Shown: one piece after another, positions 8,673-17,142 of the stretch | Position numbering within the stretch: position 1 is the first letter of the stretch | How the letters are laid out: every line of letters starts with the position of its first letter | Assembly (NCBI GenBank): GCA_965247975.1 | Contig: OZ252050.1 | Location: forward strand, 1,426,001 to 1,490,000 | Length of the DNA: 64,000 bases | Source of the DNA: Taishania sp965247975 | GTDB lineage: Bacteria > Bacteroidota > Bacteroidia > Flavobacteriales_D > Crocinitomicaceae | Reading direction: 5' to 3' | The notes under the pieces: model-generated | Told to the model about the DNA's origin: nothing | Seen by the model: the letters and a program-made list of their open reading frames with translations, nothing else | The model's database searches: none | Program-made: the position numbers and the translations under genes

Positions 8673-9173
8673 ATGAAAAATCGAGGAATTAAATTATATC
8701 TTGGTGCACTCTTATTCGTATTGGTATCTTTTGTGCCAGCGAAGGGTTTTAAATACATTTCTCAAGAAGGAAAATTCAGTATTAACTTTCCATCTGAGGT
8801 TAGCACCCAAGACATGAGTACGACAAGCTACAAATCCATACAGGCGCAATCAAATTTGAAAGATCAATTGTTTTTTGCAACGCACAATATTCATGAGACA
8901 ACACTCACAGATCAAGAAGCGCTGGCGGAAACTTCACTTAAATCTTTTGTGGATGCGATGCAAGGTACCATCATTTCGCAAGAAAAATGGGTTGTGAATA
9001 AAAACAACGGATTAAAGGCTAAATTGGATATCCCCAGTTTGAACTTGATAGGAGAATATAACATTGTTATAATTGGTCAAATTCAATACCAGTTAGCTGT
9101 CGTAAGTGAATCAACTATCTGGAACCAAGTTGCGACAGACAAATTTTTAAAGTCATTTAAGGTAAAGAAATAG
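8673..9173 (+). CDS. Secreted protein, paralogue 1 (PsbP-like pattern)
   Basis: 166 residues with a signal peptide (about 1-25, LYLGALLFVLVSFVPA). The mature protein begins with the pattern FKYISQEGKFSINFPSEV, which resembles the first strands of PsbP-like and similar secreted alpha/beta proteins, and ends with a typical F-x-SFKVKK. No catalytic motif is visible. It is followed after 73 bases by a homologue of identical length, so the pair arose by tandem duplication. The function is unknown; export to periplasm or outside is inferred from the signal peptide. Confidence 0.85.
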   Translation: MKNRGIKLYLGALLFVLVSFVPAKGFKYISQEGKFSINFPSEVSTQDMSTTSYKSIQAQSNLKDQLFFATHNIHETTLTDQEALAETSLKSFVDAMQGTIISQEKWVVNKNNGLKAKLDIPSLNLIGEYNIVIIGQIQYQLAVVSESTIWNQVATDKFLKSFKVKK

Positions 9174-9246
9174 ATGTAGCGTTGAGGTTATATAAATCAA
9201 ATGATTAGCTTTGACTTTGCCATTTGTGGTAATTAATATTTAAACA

Positions 9247-9747
9247 ATGAAAAAGTCAATGAAAAGTTTTGCTCTATTATCACTCATTTTTGTTTTGAGC
9301 TCGTTTGTGCCTTCTGAAGTCTACACATTCAAATCGGAAGAAGGAAGTTATTCCATCGAATTTCCAACGCCTTTCACCACAGAAAATAATGATCAGGATG
9401 GATTTGTTTTAGTGCAAACACAATCTTTCTTGTTGGAGCAATTATTCTTTATTGGACACAATGTTCATACAGACGAAATTACCGATCATGAGGGAATTGC
9501 GAAAGTGTCAATGGATGGGTTTGTTGGTGCGCTCGGAGGCGAAACGTCACAATTGAAAACATGGAAAGTGAATGGTCACAAAGGTTTACAGGCAAATATT
9601 GATGTGGAAGCTAATAACCTAAAAGCACAATATAAAGTTATTCTTATTGGCCAGGTACAATATCAAATTGCCGTGATTAGCGATCCCGCAAAATGGAATC
9701 AATCAGCGGCAGATGCTTTTTTCGCGTCGTTTAAAGTGAAAGAATAA
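9247..9747 (+). CDS. Secreted protein, paralogue 2 (PsbP-like pattern)
   Basis: 166 residues, the same length and plan as the gene upstream: signal peptide (LLSLIFVLSSFVPS), start motif YTFKSEEGSYSIEFPTPF, central LLEQLFFIGHNVH (KDQLFFATHNIH in the paralogue), GQVQYQIAVIS and a SFKVKE end. The two proteins are clearly homologous but well diverged, so the duplication is old and both copies are probably kept by selection. Likely co-transcribed. Function unknown. Confidence 0.85.
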   Translation: MKKSMKSFALLSLIFVLSSFVPSEVYTFKSEEGSYSIEFPTPFTTENNDQDGFVLVQTQSFLLEQLFFIGHNVHTDEITDHEGIAKVSMDGFVGALGGETSQLKTWKVNGHKGLQANIDVEANNLKAQYKVILIGQVQYQIAVISDPAKWNQSAADAFFASFKVKE

Positions 9748-9751
9748 TCTG

Positions 9752-9793
9752 CAATTAAAAAATCAAGGATTCAACACAAATGTGAATCCTTGA
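9752..9793 (-). terminator. Terminator between convergent genes
   Basis: Perfect 11-bp stem TCAAGGATTCA (9763-9773) / TGAATCCTTGA (9783-9793) with a 9-nt loop. On the minus strand it is followed by TTTTTT (9756-9761), so it mainly serves the minus-strand gene ending at 9817. On the plus strand the tail is weaker. Confidence 0.75.
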
Positions 9794-9816
9794 ATCTTAA
9801 AATCCTTGAATTTCTT

Positions 9817-10164
9817 TTATACCGCTAATTCAGCCATCAAATAATCATAGACTTCTTTTTCAACAGCTTGGAATCTTGGTTTGAAAATTGTCAAATAAAG
9901 AATCATTGGTATAAGAATTCCACCTATCAAAAGTACTAACATGGCGATCATCATTCTGCTTGGCGTTGCGAATGTACCATTGATCATCAATCGTTTTTTC
10001 ATCACAATAACCTTACAACCAACAGCTTTGTCTTCTGCAACTGTTATTTCTTTAGGATTGTGCTTAGCACTAGAAACCTTGAATTTAGGTTCGAATTTTG
10101 CTTTTAATTTTGCTTCTAGGGCTGCGGGCTCCATTGTTCCGGGAGTAAATTGTATGTATTTCAT
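9817..10164 (-). CDS. Small membrane protein
   Basis: 115 residues. The N-terminal soluble part (about 1-65) is rich in Lys and Glu, and one long hydrophobic segment follows (about 70-95, MMIAMLVLLIGGILIPMILYLTIF), with a short tail. The sequence is not recognised. Its own promoter is likely, as a perfect -7 box (TATATTTG) lies at 10182-10189 and the gene is followed by a strong terminator. Function unknown. Confidence 0.75.
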   Translation of the reverse strand: MKYIQFTPGTMEPAALEAKLKAKFEPKFKVSSAKHNPKEITVAEDKAVGCKVIVMKKRLMINGTFATPSRMMIAMLVLLIGGILIPMILYLTIFKPRFQAVEKEVYDYLMAELAV

Positions 10165-10181
10165 CGATTAAATTTTGGTTG

Positions 10182-10189
10182 CAAATATA
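10182..10189 (-). promoter_or_regulatory. -7 box (TATATTTG)
   Basis: On the minus strand the sequence reads TATATTTG, a match to TAnnTTTG, ending 17 bases before the ATG (10164) of the small membrane-protein gene. Confidence 0.55.
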
Positions 10190-10218
10190 CGTTTTCCACG
10201 TGTTAAACCAAATCAGTA

Positions 10219-11301
10219 TCAATGAAATACCGAAATTTTCTGAGTTGATTGAAAATTTGATCCTTGCAATGTCACAAAATAAATACCGTCAACCAATGTT
10301 TGATTTATGCCAAAATGCTTTTCACCAACGTCCAAATGCGTTTTTTCGGATTGGATTCTATTTCCTTGAATATCATAAAGCTCAAAAGACACATCCTCCA
10401 ACAATTGCATTTTTGAAATTAAAACAATTTCATGTCCATTGAAGTAAATTTGCACATGCTTTTGAACCAATTCATTCACATTTGCAGATTGGTTCATGGT
10501 TGCTTGAATCCAATCGCGGACCATATATAATTTAGTGTAAATCCCGGGCAATTCGTCGGTAGTGATAATGCTTCCTCCACCAGAAACAACGCCAATCAAC
10601 AAGGGTTCACCATTTTTTAGAACGAAAAGTGGTCCACCGCTATCGCCTGATCCTGCGCCAACAGCTGTTTGACCAGATAAGTAACCTGCACAAATAGTTG
10701 AATCTTGCTCATACATTGATGTTCCTGGATAAGCAGTTTGACAAAAACTTGGACTGATAATTTCCATTGCGCTTTCTTTCATTAAATCCGATTGTGTGCC
10801 TGATTGATCTATCGAGCCCCAACCAAGCACCTTGCACCAGTCACCAGCATCAATTAAATTAAGATCAGTAACTTGATTCATAATAGGAATTGCTGGGTGA
10901 GATTGTGCGGGAGTAGTTAATTTAATGAGACTAACATCTGGGTGATAGGTTGTTGAGCCAATATCAAAACCAGGGAAAACAAAAATTTGTTCAATGTCTA
11001 GAATTTCGGTTGAGGCTTGCGGATTGGTGCTCGAATGTGGGTTCAAACGTACTTTGTTTGGAACCGCGTCCGACTGCACACAATGTCCAGCAGTGATTAC
11101 CCAATTTGGTGCCACCAAACTCGCTCCACATATTGGAAAAGTATTGTCTAAATACAATTGAACTACCCACGGATATGCATTTGGATCAGCGACTTGTCCG
11201 CCAACAATTTTTTCTGGATTTTCAGCTTGATTCACTGATTGAGCGAATGGGGTGAAGTAGAGTAGGGTAAAAAAAGAAAATAAGGAGTATGTTTTTTTCA
11301 T
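10219..11301 (-). CDS. Trypsin-fold serine protease with T9SS type A tail
   Basis: 360 residues from the ATG at 11301 (signal peptide MKKTYSLFSFFTLLYFTPFA). The activation site is IVGG (32-35). The catalytic triad is complete: His73 in TAGHC, Asp122 in DVSLIKL, Ser221 in GDSGGP. The position that sets trypsin specificity (six before Ser221) is Gly rather than Asp, so cleavage after Lys/Arg is not expected. The C-terminal 85 residues (NVNELVQKHVQIYFNG...DGIYFVTLQG) match the type A T9SS sorting domain, so it should be exported across the outer membrane and processed. Monocistronic. A start at 11352 would precede the signal peptide. Confidence 0.93.
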   Translation of the reverse strand: MKKTYSLFSFFTLLYFTPFAQSVNQAENPEKIVGGQVADPNAYPWVVQLYLDNTFPICGASLVAPNWVITAGHCVQSDAVPNKVRLNPHSSTNPQASTEILDIEQIFVFPGFDIGSTTYHPDVSLIKLTTPAQSHPAIPIMNQVTDLNLIDAGDWCKVLGWGSIDQSGTQSDLMKESAMEIISPSFCQTAYPGTSMYEQDSTICAGYLSGQTAVGAGSGDSGGPLFVLKNGEPLLIGVVSGGGSIITTDELPGIYTKLYMVRDWIQATMNQSANVNELVQKHVQIYFNGHEIVLISKMQLLEDVSFELYDIQGNRIQSEKTHLDVGEKHFGINQTLVDGIYFVTLQGSNFQSTQKISVFH

Positions 11302-11409
11302 GATCGAGTATTTAATTAATAATTCTAGCTTAATCAAAAATAAAACAGTCAAATGACTTCACCCAATCAAATTTTTTTGATGGTTGAAAAGCTACTAGCC
11401 TAAAAAAAA

Positions 11410-11961
11410 TTACTCGCACAAAAGCAATAGATCAACAAGTTTAATCACACGTTCTTTAGTTAGCGCATGAATTCTTCCAGAAACAATAAGCTGTTGCATG
11501 GTGCCACCTCCGGAATATTCATCCTTACTCATTGTTTCAATAAGTTTGATTTCACTGTCTCGAAAAGCGATCCAATTGCGCTGAGCAGCACGTAAAATTT
11601 CTTTGTCGGACTCGCTTAATTTTGATAACAACAATTTGTAATACTTGTTAAGCAATTTGTCATAATCAGCTGTTGCATCATAGGTTGAATGAACCATTCC
11701 GAAAGTGGTGTAATTTGACAACTCCATTTTTCGTTCATACAATCGTTCAATTTTGAAAGTGTCAATGCCAAATTCAATCGACAATTCTGGATGGAAATAG
11801 CCATCTTGTTGGTTCTCAGTTAATAGTATGCGAACGCTGTCTGCTTCGATGTCAATTTCATTTTTGATTTGTGCTAACTCAGTAGCGCTCAGTTCTATTT
11901 GTGCAAAACCAGTAAATAACAAGTTTGAAAGAATAAATGCTAGCAAAAATTTGATTTTCAT
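11410..11961 (-). CDS. LprI-family secreted protein (lysozyme-inhibitor-like)
   Basis: 183 residues with a signal peptide (MKIKFLLAFILSNLLFTGFA). The C-terminal half carries the LprI / DUF1311 pattern LRAAQRNWIAFRDSEIKLIE. Proteins of this family include the mycobacterial lysozyme inhibitor LprI, but the family is broad and inhibition here is only an inference. No lipobox Cys was seen. Located between the serine protease gene and a membrane-protein gene, with gaps over 50 bases on both sides. Confidence 0.8.
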   Translation of the reverse strand: MKIKFLLAFILSNLLFTGFAQIELSATELAQIKNEIDIEADSVRILLTENQQDGYFHPELSIEFGIDTFKIERLYERKMELSNYTTFGMVHSTYDATADYDKLLNKYYKLLLSKLSESDKEILRAAQRNWIAFRDSEIKLIETMSKDEYSGGGTMQQLIVSGRIHALTKERVIKLVDLLLLCE

Positions 11962-12025
11962 GCGAATGAATTTTAAGATAAATAACAGAAGGAAAATAGT
12001 TGTGCCTTGATGACATTACGAATGA

Positions 12026-12556
12026 TCATTTGCTTTTAGGATCAAGACTACATTTTTCTTTTAAAATTTCTATGAATTTATTAAATTTTTCTTCACCAAT
12101 AATTGATTCCGAAATTATGTCTAAAAGTTCTTGATTCTCTAGGTATAAATAGACATCTTTTTCATTGATGAAATACTTTTTAATTAGCTCCCAATTTATG
12201 TCAGTTTGCTTGTTATCTGACTTATAATTAATTGAAACGGAATCAAATGAAAATACAAAATGTTTATCTCCAGCGCTTGCTTTTTTGAGCACATATTTTA
12301 AAATTTTTGTTGAAGCAATTTTAAAACGAATCAAATAAAAAAGAAGAAATAAACTCACAAGTAAAGCGAAAATTATTCCCAAAATCCACAATAGTTCAAT
12401 TTGAGAAAATAATCCGAGCAAAATCAGTACCGTTGACATTCCTAAAAGAAAGTAAATCGGTACTTTCTTTAGTTCCCTTCTTAATTCAAATTTGAAATAA
12501 CGTTCGAAAAGCATTCTTGTTAATGCTAAATCTACTGTAAGTTCTATTGTTTCCAA
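12026..12556 (-). CDS. Membrane protein, YcxB-like pattern
   Basis: 176 residues with two adjacent hydrophobic segments (about 32-50 and 54-75), then a soluble C-terminal half (about 95-170) of alternating strands and helices (HFVFSFDSVSINYKS...INWELIKKY) resembling the YcxB-like C-terminal domain. The first codon is TTG at 12556; an ATG at 12514 (MLFERYFKF) is an alternative that keeps both helices. It lies 61 bases after the dar-type operon on the same strand, so it may be its last gene or independent. Function unknown. Confidence 0.7.
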   Translation of the reverse strand: METIELTVDLALTRMLFERYFKFELRRELKKVPIYFLLGMSTVLILLGLFSQIELLWILGIIFALLVSLFLLFYLIRFKIASTKILKYVLKKASAGDKHFVFSFDSVSINYKSDNKQTDINWELIKKYFINEKDVYLYLENQELLDIISESIIGEEKFNKFIEILKEKCSLDPKSK

Positions 12557-12617
12557 ATATTAAATAAAATTTATGCTTACACAATTATAAAAGATAAATT
12601 CTGAATTCTTCGATAAT

Positions 12618-13658
12618 CTAATCATTTTTACAAAGCAACACAAACCCATGCCTATTTCCATCAAAGTGGTTATAAACCAAAGCATACTTCGGCTTTTGCG
12701 AAAGCGAGATTGAAGTTTGGGAAATGTTATTCGATAAAACCTGCACTGCCAAATAAGTTCCGAAAGCACTAGCCGTTCTGTATTCGCCTACAAAATGCTT
12801 GAAATGAAGCTCTTGTGAATTTGGAAAAGATATCTTCTTTACTTCTTCATACCAATGATCTAATCGAGAATCTCCGTTTTTGCCAGTAATGAGTACATCA
12901 ATGTCGTTTGAAGAAATGTTGTTTTTTGCGAGAAAGTGATTTATTAATTCAATGACATTTTCCGGCGTCGGAAAAGTAATATGTGTCACATCCAATATTT
13001 CTGCAAGCGCATCTGTTTTTTCGTTCGATAAAAGAAACATGGTAGCGCCTTCTCCACAAATTGTCCCTGGTGAATGTGAATCAAACAAGCGATCGTTTGG
13101 AACCATTGTTTCTTTGTAGCGACCAAAGGTTTCATCGATATTGAATTGATAATCAGAATATTCTTCGATTGAACCAAGTAAAACATTCGCATTTTCTTTC
13201 TTTGCATCAAAAAACAATTGTGCGTCAATGAGGGCCGTTTCAAAAGCGAGCGATCCATTGACATGCGTGTTGTTGTATCCACGTGTTTGGGTCATCAAGG
13301 CCAATTGTCCCGCAACTGCATTTGGTGTGCTTTGAACAAAATTTGTTGGTGTCAAAACGCCTTCGTCAAAATCGACAATTTGGTTTAAGAATTTTACACA
13401 ATCGTCAAGTCCACCATTCGCTGTACTCAAAATGATTCCATCCAAACTTGGTTTTGTTTCGAGAATTGGTTTCGCAGCGCCTATTCCCAAACGTACTGCT
13501 TTTCCCATTCTTCGGAGCGCCGATGCTGGAATGAAGTCCATGTAATTTGGTTCGCAGGCTAAGCATTTTCCATCGGGATACACTTGAAAATCACCTTGTT
13601 CAAATTCCAAATTGTGCGTTTTTTGAGGCGATATGGCTGATAAGGTTTTTACGAACAT
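12618..13658 (-). CDS. Ketosynthase-like partner without active site (CLF/KS-beta-like)
   Basis: 346 residues from the ATG at 13658; a TTG at 13682 is less likely. The fold reads as a thiolase-type beta-ketoacyl synthase, but where the neighbouring KS has NTACSSS this protein has HVNGSLA (Gly for the catalytic Cys). The two His positions (HGTGT and GHTLAA in the neighbour) are also replaced (KNGDSR and GEYRTA). Such proteins act as chain-length factors or structural partners of a true KS. It overlaps the upstream KS by about 10 bases, which fits co-translation and heterodimer formation. Part of the dar-type cluster. An independent catalytic role is unlikely. Confidence 0.82.
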   Translation of the reverse strand: MFVKTLSAISPQKTHNLEFEQGDFQVYPDGKCLACEPNYMDFIPASALRRMGKAVRLGIGAAKPILETKPSLDGIILSTANGGLDDCVKFLNQIVDFDEGVLTPTNFVQSTPNAVAGQLALMTQTRGYNNTHVNGSLAFETALIDAQLFFDAKKENANVLLGSIEEYSDYQFNIDETFGRYKETMVPNDRLFDSHSPGTICGEGATMFLLSNEKTDALAEILDVTHITFPTPENVIELINHFLAKNNISSNDIDVLITGKNGDSRLDHWYEEVKKISFPNSQELHFKHFVGEYRTASAFGTYLAVQVLSNNISQTSISLSQKPKYALVYNHFDGNRHGFVLLCKND

Positions 13659-14842
13659 TTGGATAAAATAAGGGATGTACAATTTCCACCGAAACCAAAC
13701 GAATTGGAAAGTACATTATTTATTTTTTGATCAGACTTAAAACTTGTAATCGGTTCAAAATCAAAATTTTCAATGCCGTTTTTAAATTGCATACTTGCAT
13801 AAAGTTCTGAATGAGTGATACTCAAAATAGAAAAAATGGCTTCAATCGCTCCGGCTGCCGCTAGCGTGTGACCTGTGTACGATTTTGTAGAATTGAATGG
13901 TGGCACCTTGTCAAACAATTGCAAAAACGCGAAAGACTCTGTTTGATCATTGTTTTGCGTTCCAGTTCCATGGGCATTGATGTAATCAATAGATTCCGGA
14001 TTCAAACCAGCAACTCGAAGTGCTTCTCGCATAGCCGAAAGAGGTCCAAAAGCTTCATCAGATGTTGCAGAAGGATGGAAAGCATCATTGGTATTCCCAA
14101 AACCTTTAACCTCTGCGTATTTTCTTTTTGTTCCAGCAATTTCTTCGGATTCGAGCACTAAATAGGCTGCGGCTTCGCCTAATGTCAATCCATCTCGGTC
14201 AGAATCGAAAGGCTTACAAGGTATTTCACTCAAAATTCTGAGCGAATTAAAGCCATTTACCGAAAATTTTGAAAGACAATCTGCTCCGCCAACAATTACA
14301 CGTTTCGCACGACCAGTTTGAATCAATCGCGCACCAAGCATTATTGCATTTGCCGATGAAGAACATGCGGTGTTCAACGCATCTGTGTATCCTTTCATCC
14401 CATAATGGCGCACAATACGCAGCAAATGATCCGACCCTTCGTAAGAATCTGCAAATTCTGTTGGTACTCCAAGATGATTTGCGTCTTGATATAATTCCGA
14501 AGTATTGCACATTCCACCAACAGTGCTTGATGAAATAAAGGCTGTTGAAAAAGCGCTAACCTCGTCAGGATTCAATCCTGCATCTTTGATGGCTTGATCG
14601 AAAGCGTACATGGCAATTAATGCCGTTCGATTCCATCCTTTTTCTTGAATATTCAATGTGTTTTTGAGTGAAGCATCACTTTCTGCAATTTCTGCAAAAG
14701 GCATTGTTTGGCTATAATTGGATTGAAAATGAGACGCTTTTCCAATTCCCGTTTTCCCAGCCTTCAAGGCCGAACGATGTGCTTCAATTGTGTTGCCCAA
14801 AGAAGATATTGCCCCGATTCCGGTGATAAATACCTTTCGCAT
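13649..14842 (-). CDS. Beta-ketoacyl-ACP synthase (FabF/KS-alpha type)
   Basis: 397 residues. Catalytic residues are present: Cys160 in NTACSSSANA, His291 in NAHGTGTQNNDQTE, His325 in KSYTGHTLAAAG, and the C-terminal NSFGFGGNC. Reaction: decarboxylative condensation of malonyl-ACP with an acyl-ACP. It sits directly after the ACP gene (5-base gap) and overlaps the inactive KS partner, giving the ACP + KS + CLF arrangement of type II polyketide and aryl-polyene systems. Cytosolic. It probably lengthens the acyl chains that are used by the DarB-like enzyme. Confidence 0.93.
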   Translation of the reverse strand: MRKVFITGIGAISSLGNTIEAHRSALKAGKTGIGKASHFQSNYSQTMPFAEIAESDASLKNTLNIQEKGWNRTALIAMYAFDQAIKDAGLNPDEVSAFSTAFISSSTVGGMCNTSELYQDANHLGVPTEFADSYEGSDHLLRIVRHYGMKGYTDALNTACSSSANAIMLGARLIQTGRAKRVIVGGADCLSKFSVNGFNSLRILSEIPCKPFDSDRDGLTLGEAAAYLVLESEEIAGTKRKYAEVKGFGNTNDAFHPSATSDEAFGPLSAMREALRVAGLNPESIDYINAHGTGTQNNDQTESFAFLQLFDKVPPFNSTKSYTGHTLAAAGAIEAIFSILSITHSELYASMQFKNGIENFDFEPITSFKSDQKINNVLSNSFGFGGNCTSLILSKCS

Positions 14843-14847
14843 GGTAA

Positions 14848-15117
14848 TTATTTTGTGCGATTCGCAATGATGTAATCCACAATGGTATTTGTGTCAACCA
14901 AAATTTGTCTTCCCTCTGTTGGATTTTTAATTTTAATCCCATATTCGCGGTCAAGCAAAACGATTAATTCCACAGAATCAATTGAATCTAATCCTAAGTC
15001 ACCACCAAAAAGTGGCTCATCATCTTTGATTTGCTCAGGAGTAATTTCTAATAAGTTCAAATAATGAATGAGGTGTTTCTTAAATTCCAGCGTCAATTCC
15101 TCGCGTGATATCTCCAT
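14848..15117 (-). CDS. Acyl carrier protein
   Basis: 89 residues, acidic, with the phosphopantetheine site LGLDSIDSVEL (Ser45). It is a cluster-dedicated ACP rather than housekeeping AcpP, judging by its company. It lies between the ABC permease and the KS genes with gaps of only 1 and 5 bases. The substrate is presumably the growing acyl or aryl-acyl chain. Confidence 0.93.
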   Translation of the reverse strand: MEISREELTLEFKKHLIHYLNLLEITPEQIKDDEPLFGGDLGLDSIDSVELIVLLDREYGIKIKNPTEGRQILVDTNTIVDYIIANRTK

Positions 15118-15118
15118 G

Positions 15119-16396
15119 TTAAATGTAATTCTGAATACGTAATTTAATAAAAGTCAACAATTGACAGGTAAAAGTAAACAATAATAAATAGATTATGGGT
15201 CCTGTGAGGTGATTCCATGCTCCATTTTTCAAAAATATAGTATAAAAACCTTCCATACACCAATGAAGCGGAGAAAGTTTGGCGATTGTTTGCAAATAAT
15301 CTGGCATGACAAAAAGCGGCACCCAAATTCCTCCAATTGCAGCAAACATGATGATGGAAATGGATCCAAAACCATTGGCTTGCTCCTGTGTTTTAGCGTA
15401 AGTTCCAACGAGAATTGCATAGCTAATAGCAGCCATGGCAGACAAAAAGGAAATCACAAATAATTGTAGAAATGATGCAGGCATAGTCAATTGTGGTAGA
15501 CTGAGGTATGGGAATAAGTATACGCCAATCATAAACAATATCGAAAGTTGACTAAGTGCAACGAACAGGTAAACAACCATTTTACTCCAAATCGTTAAAA
15601 TAAATGCAGAAGGAATTGTTTGCAAACGAATGAAACTTCCTGATAGTCTTTCTTTTACTAAATTTCCACCAAGGGAAATGACCATAAAGAACATGGCAAA
15701 AATGGACCAAGCAGGCACATTGTGTTGTGTGGAGTTTGGTACCGAGCCACCAAGAGAATCAGAAGCAGAACTTACTTTAATTTCTGTCTGTTTCGCACTC
15801 ATTTGTTTTTTGATTTTATCTGGAATTTCATCGTAGCCCATTTCCTTGAAAATTTGCTCTACCATTTGCGCATTTTCCATGGAATTCAAAACTGTTTGCA
15901 AATTGTTGACTAGGGTAAATCGAAAATTCTCTTGTAATACGGGATCGTAGAAAAGTTGAATTTCGTTTTTGACAGATTCTGAAGATGCACTGTTTTCGTC
16001 CACCATTCCAAATTCAGTCAACATAATTTTCGTTAAATGCTTTGCATTCCCAGACATGTTTTTAGAGAAATTTTCAGGAATGTAAATAGCAACAAGTTTT
16101 TGCTTTTCGATCGTTAAACCTTTAACATCTTTCACATGTGCTTTCGTGTCTTTTTCGATGTTGAAGTTTCCGTTTTTCTCTAAAATGGAAGTGAACTTTT
16201 TACCCAGCGAGCCTTGATCTTTATTTACAACGAGCAAGTCCAATTGATTGTCTTTTACCAATTTGAAAGCGCTGTCTTGCACGATGGTAATGATGAAAAC
16301 CAAAAGAATCGGCATCAAGTACATGAGCAATAGCCCCACGCGATCTTGCAGAATTAACTGAACTTCCTTGATGATTGTTGCTCCAAATTTTCTCAT
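15119..16396 (-). CDS. ABC-2 type transporter permease
   Basis: 425 residues. One N-terminal helix (about 20-40), a large extracytoplasmic domain (about 45-225), then five hydrophobic segments to the end, the usual ABC-2 (DrrB/YhiI-like) layout. It overlaps the ATPase gene by one base (TAATG). With the ATPase it should form an exporter, and the gene order suggests the product of the cluster (resorcinol lipid or pigment) as the cargo; this is an inference. Confidence 0.9.
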   Translation of the reverse strand: MRKFGATIIKEVQLILQDRVGLLLMYLMPILLVFIITIVQDSAFKLVKDNQLDLLVVNKDQGSLGKKFTSILEKNGNFNIEKDTKAHVKDVKGLTIEKQKLVAIYIPENFSKNMSGNAKHLTKIMLTEFGMVDENSASSESVKNEIQLFYDPVLQENFRFTLVNNLQTVLNSMENAQMVEQIFKEMGYDEIPDKIKKQMSAKQTEIKVSSASDSLGGSVPNSTQHNVPAWSIFAMFFMVISLGGNLVKERLSGSFIRLQTIPSAFILTIWSKMVVYLFVALSQLSILFMIGVYLFPYLSLPQLTMPASFLQLFVISFLSAMAAISYAILVGTYAKTQEQANGFGSISIIMFAAIGGIWVPLFVMPDYLQTIAKLSPLHWCMEGFYTIFLKNGAWNHLTGPIIYLLLFTFTCQLLTFIKLRIQNYI

Positions 16397-17139
16397 TAGT
16401 CGCGCAATGAATTTCCAGTTAAATTAATGAGTAGTTCTTCCAAATTCCCAACGTTGTTTGAACTTAGTAGATTTGTTAAACTACCAATTTTGATAATCTT
16501 TCCATGATCCAACAAGGCAATTCGGTCGCAAAAATCTTCCGCTTCTTTGAGGTGATGAGAAGTATAAATGATGGTTGTTCCATTTGCGTTTAGTTCATCC
16601 AAAAGCTTGAAAATGGCCACTTTACTTTGAACATCTACTCCAACAGTTGGTTCATCGAGAAATAAAATTTTCGGGTTGTTGATTAAACCAATAGCTAGAT
16701 TAATTCGACGCTTCATTCCTCCTGAAAACGTATTGATTTTTTTGTTCTTCACATGCGTCAATCCAACTGATTCTAACAAATAATCAATTTTATCGCGCAA
16801 AACCAATTTTGGAATATCATACAATCGACCAAAATAACGAAGGTTCTGTATTGGCGTTAATTCTGGATAAAACGCAAAATCTTGAGGCACAAATCCAACG
16901 CTTGTTAACATGGATTTCACGGTATTTGAATGACCATTTAAGTGGTAATGTGCAAATCCAGTTGAAGGTTCAATGATACCGCATAAAATGGAGATCAACG
17001 TAGTTTTACCAGCGCCATTCGGACCAAAAATCCCAAATTTTTCACCGTGCACAATTTCTAATGTATCGATGTTTAAGCTTAACGCACCAGCATTTGGATA
17101 TTGTTTCGTCAGATTTTGTATGTCAATGATGTTGCTCAA
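16396..17139 (-). CDS. ABC transporter ATP-binding protein
   Basis: 247 residues: Walker A GPNGAGKTT (about 39-47), signature FSGGMKRR, Walker B ILFLDEPTVGVD, switch His in TSHHLKEA. It resembles DrrA/CcmA-type exporter ATPases. The start codon is TTG at 17139, with no nearby ATG. It is coupled to the permease gene and lies 3 bases from the BtrH-like gene. Confidence 0.95.
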   Translation of the reverse strand: MSNIIDIQNLTKQYPNAGALSLNIDTLEIVHGEKFGIFGPNGAGKTTLISILCGIIEPSTGFAHYHLNGHSNTVKSMLTSVGFVPQDFAFYPELTPIQNLRYFGRLYDIPKLVLRDKIDYLLESVGLTHVKNKKINTFSGGMKRRINLAIGLINNPKILFLDEPTVGVDVQSKVAIFKLLDELNANGTTIIYTSHHLKEAEDFCDRIALLDHGKIIKIGSLTNLLSSNNVGNLEELLINLTGNSLRD

Positions 17140-17142
17140 AAC

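Noticed and set aside
12026..12556. Membrane protein as last gene of the dar-type operon
   Set aside because: 61-base gap and no link in function; kept as an independent gene.
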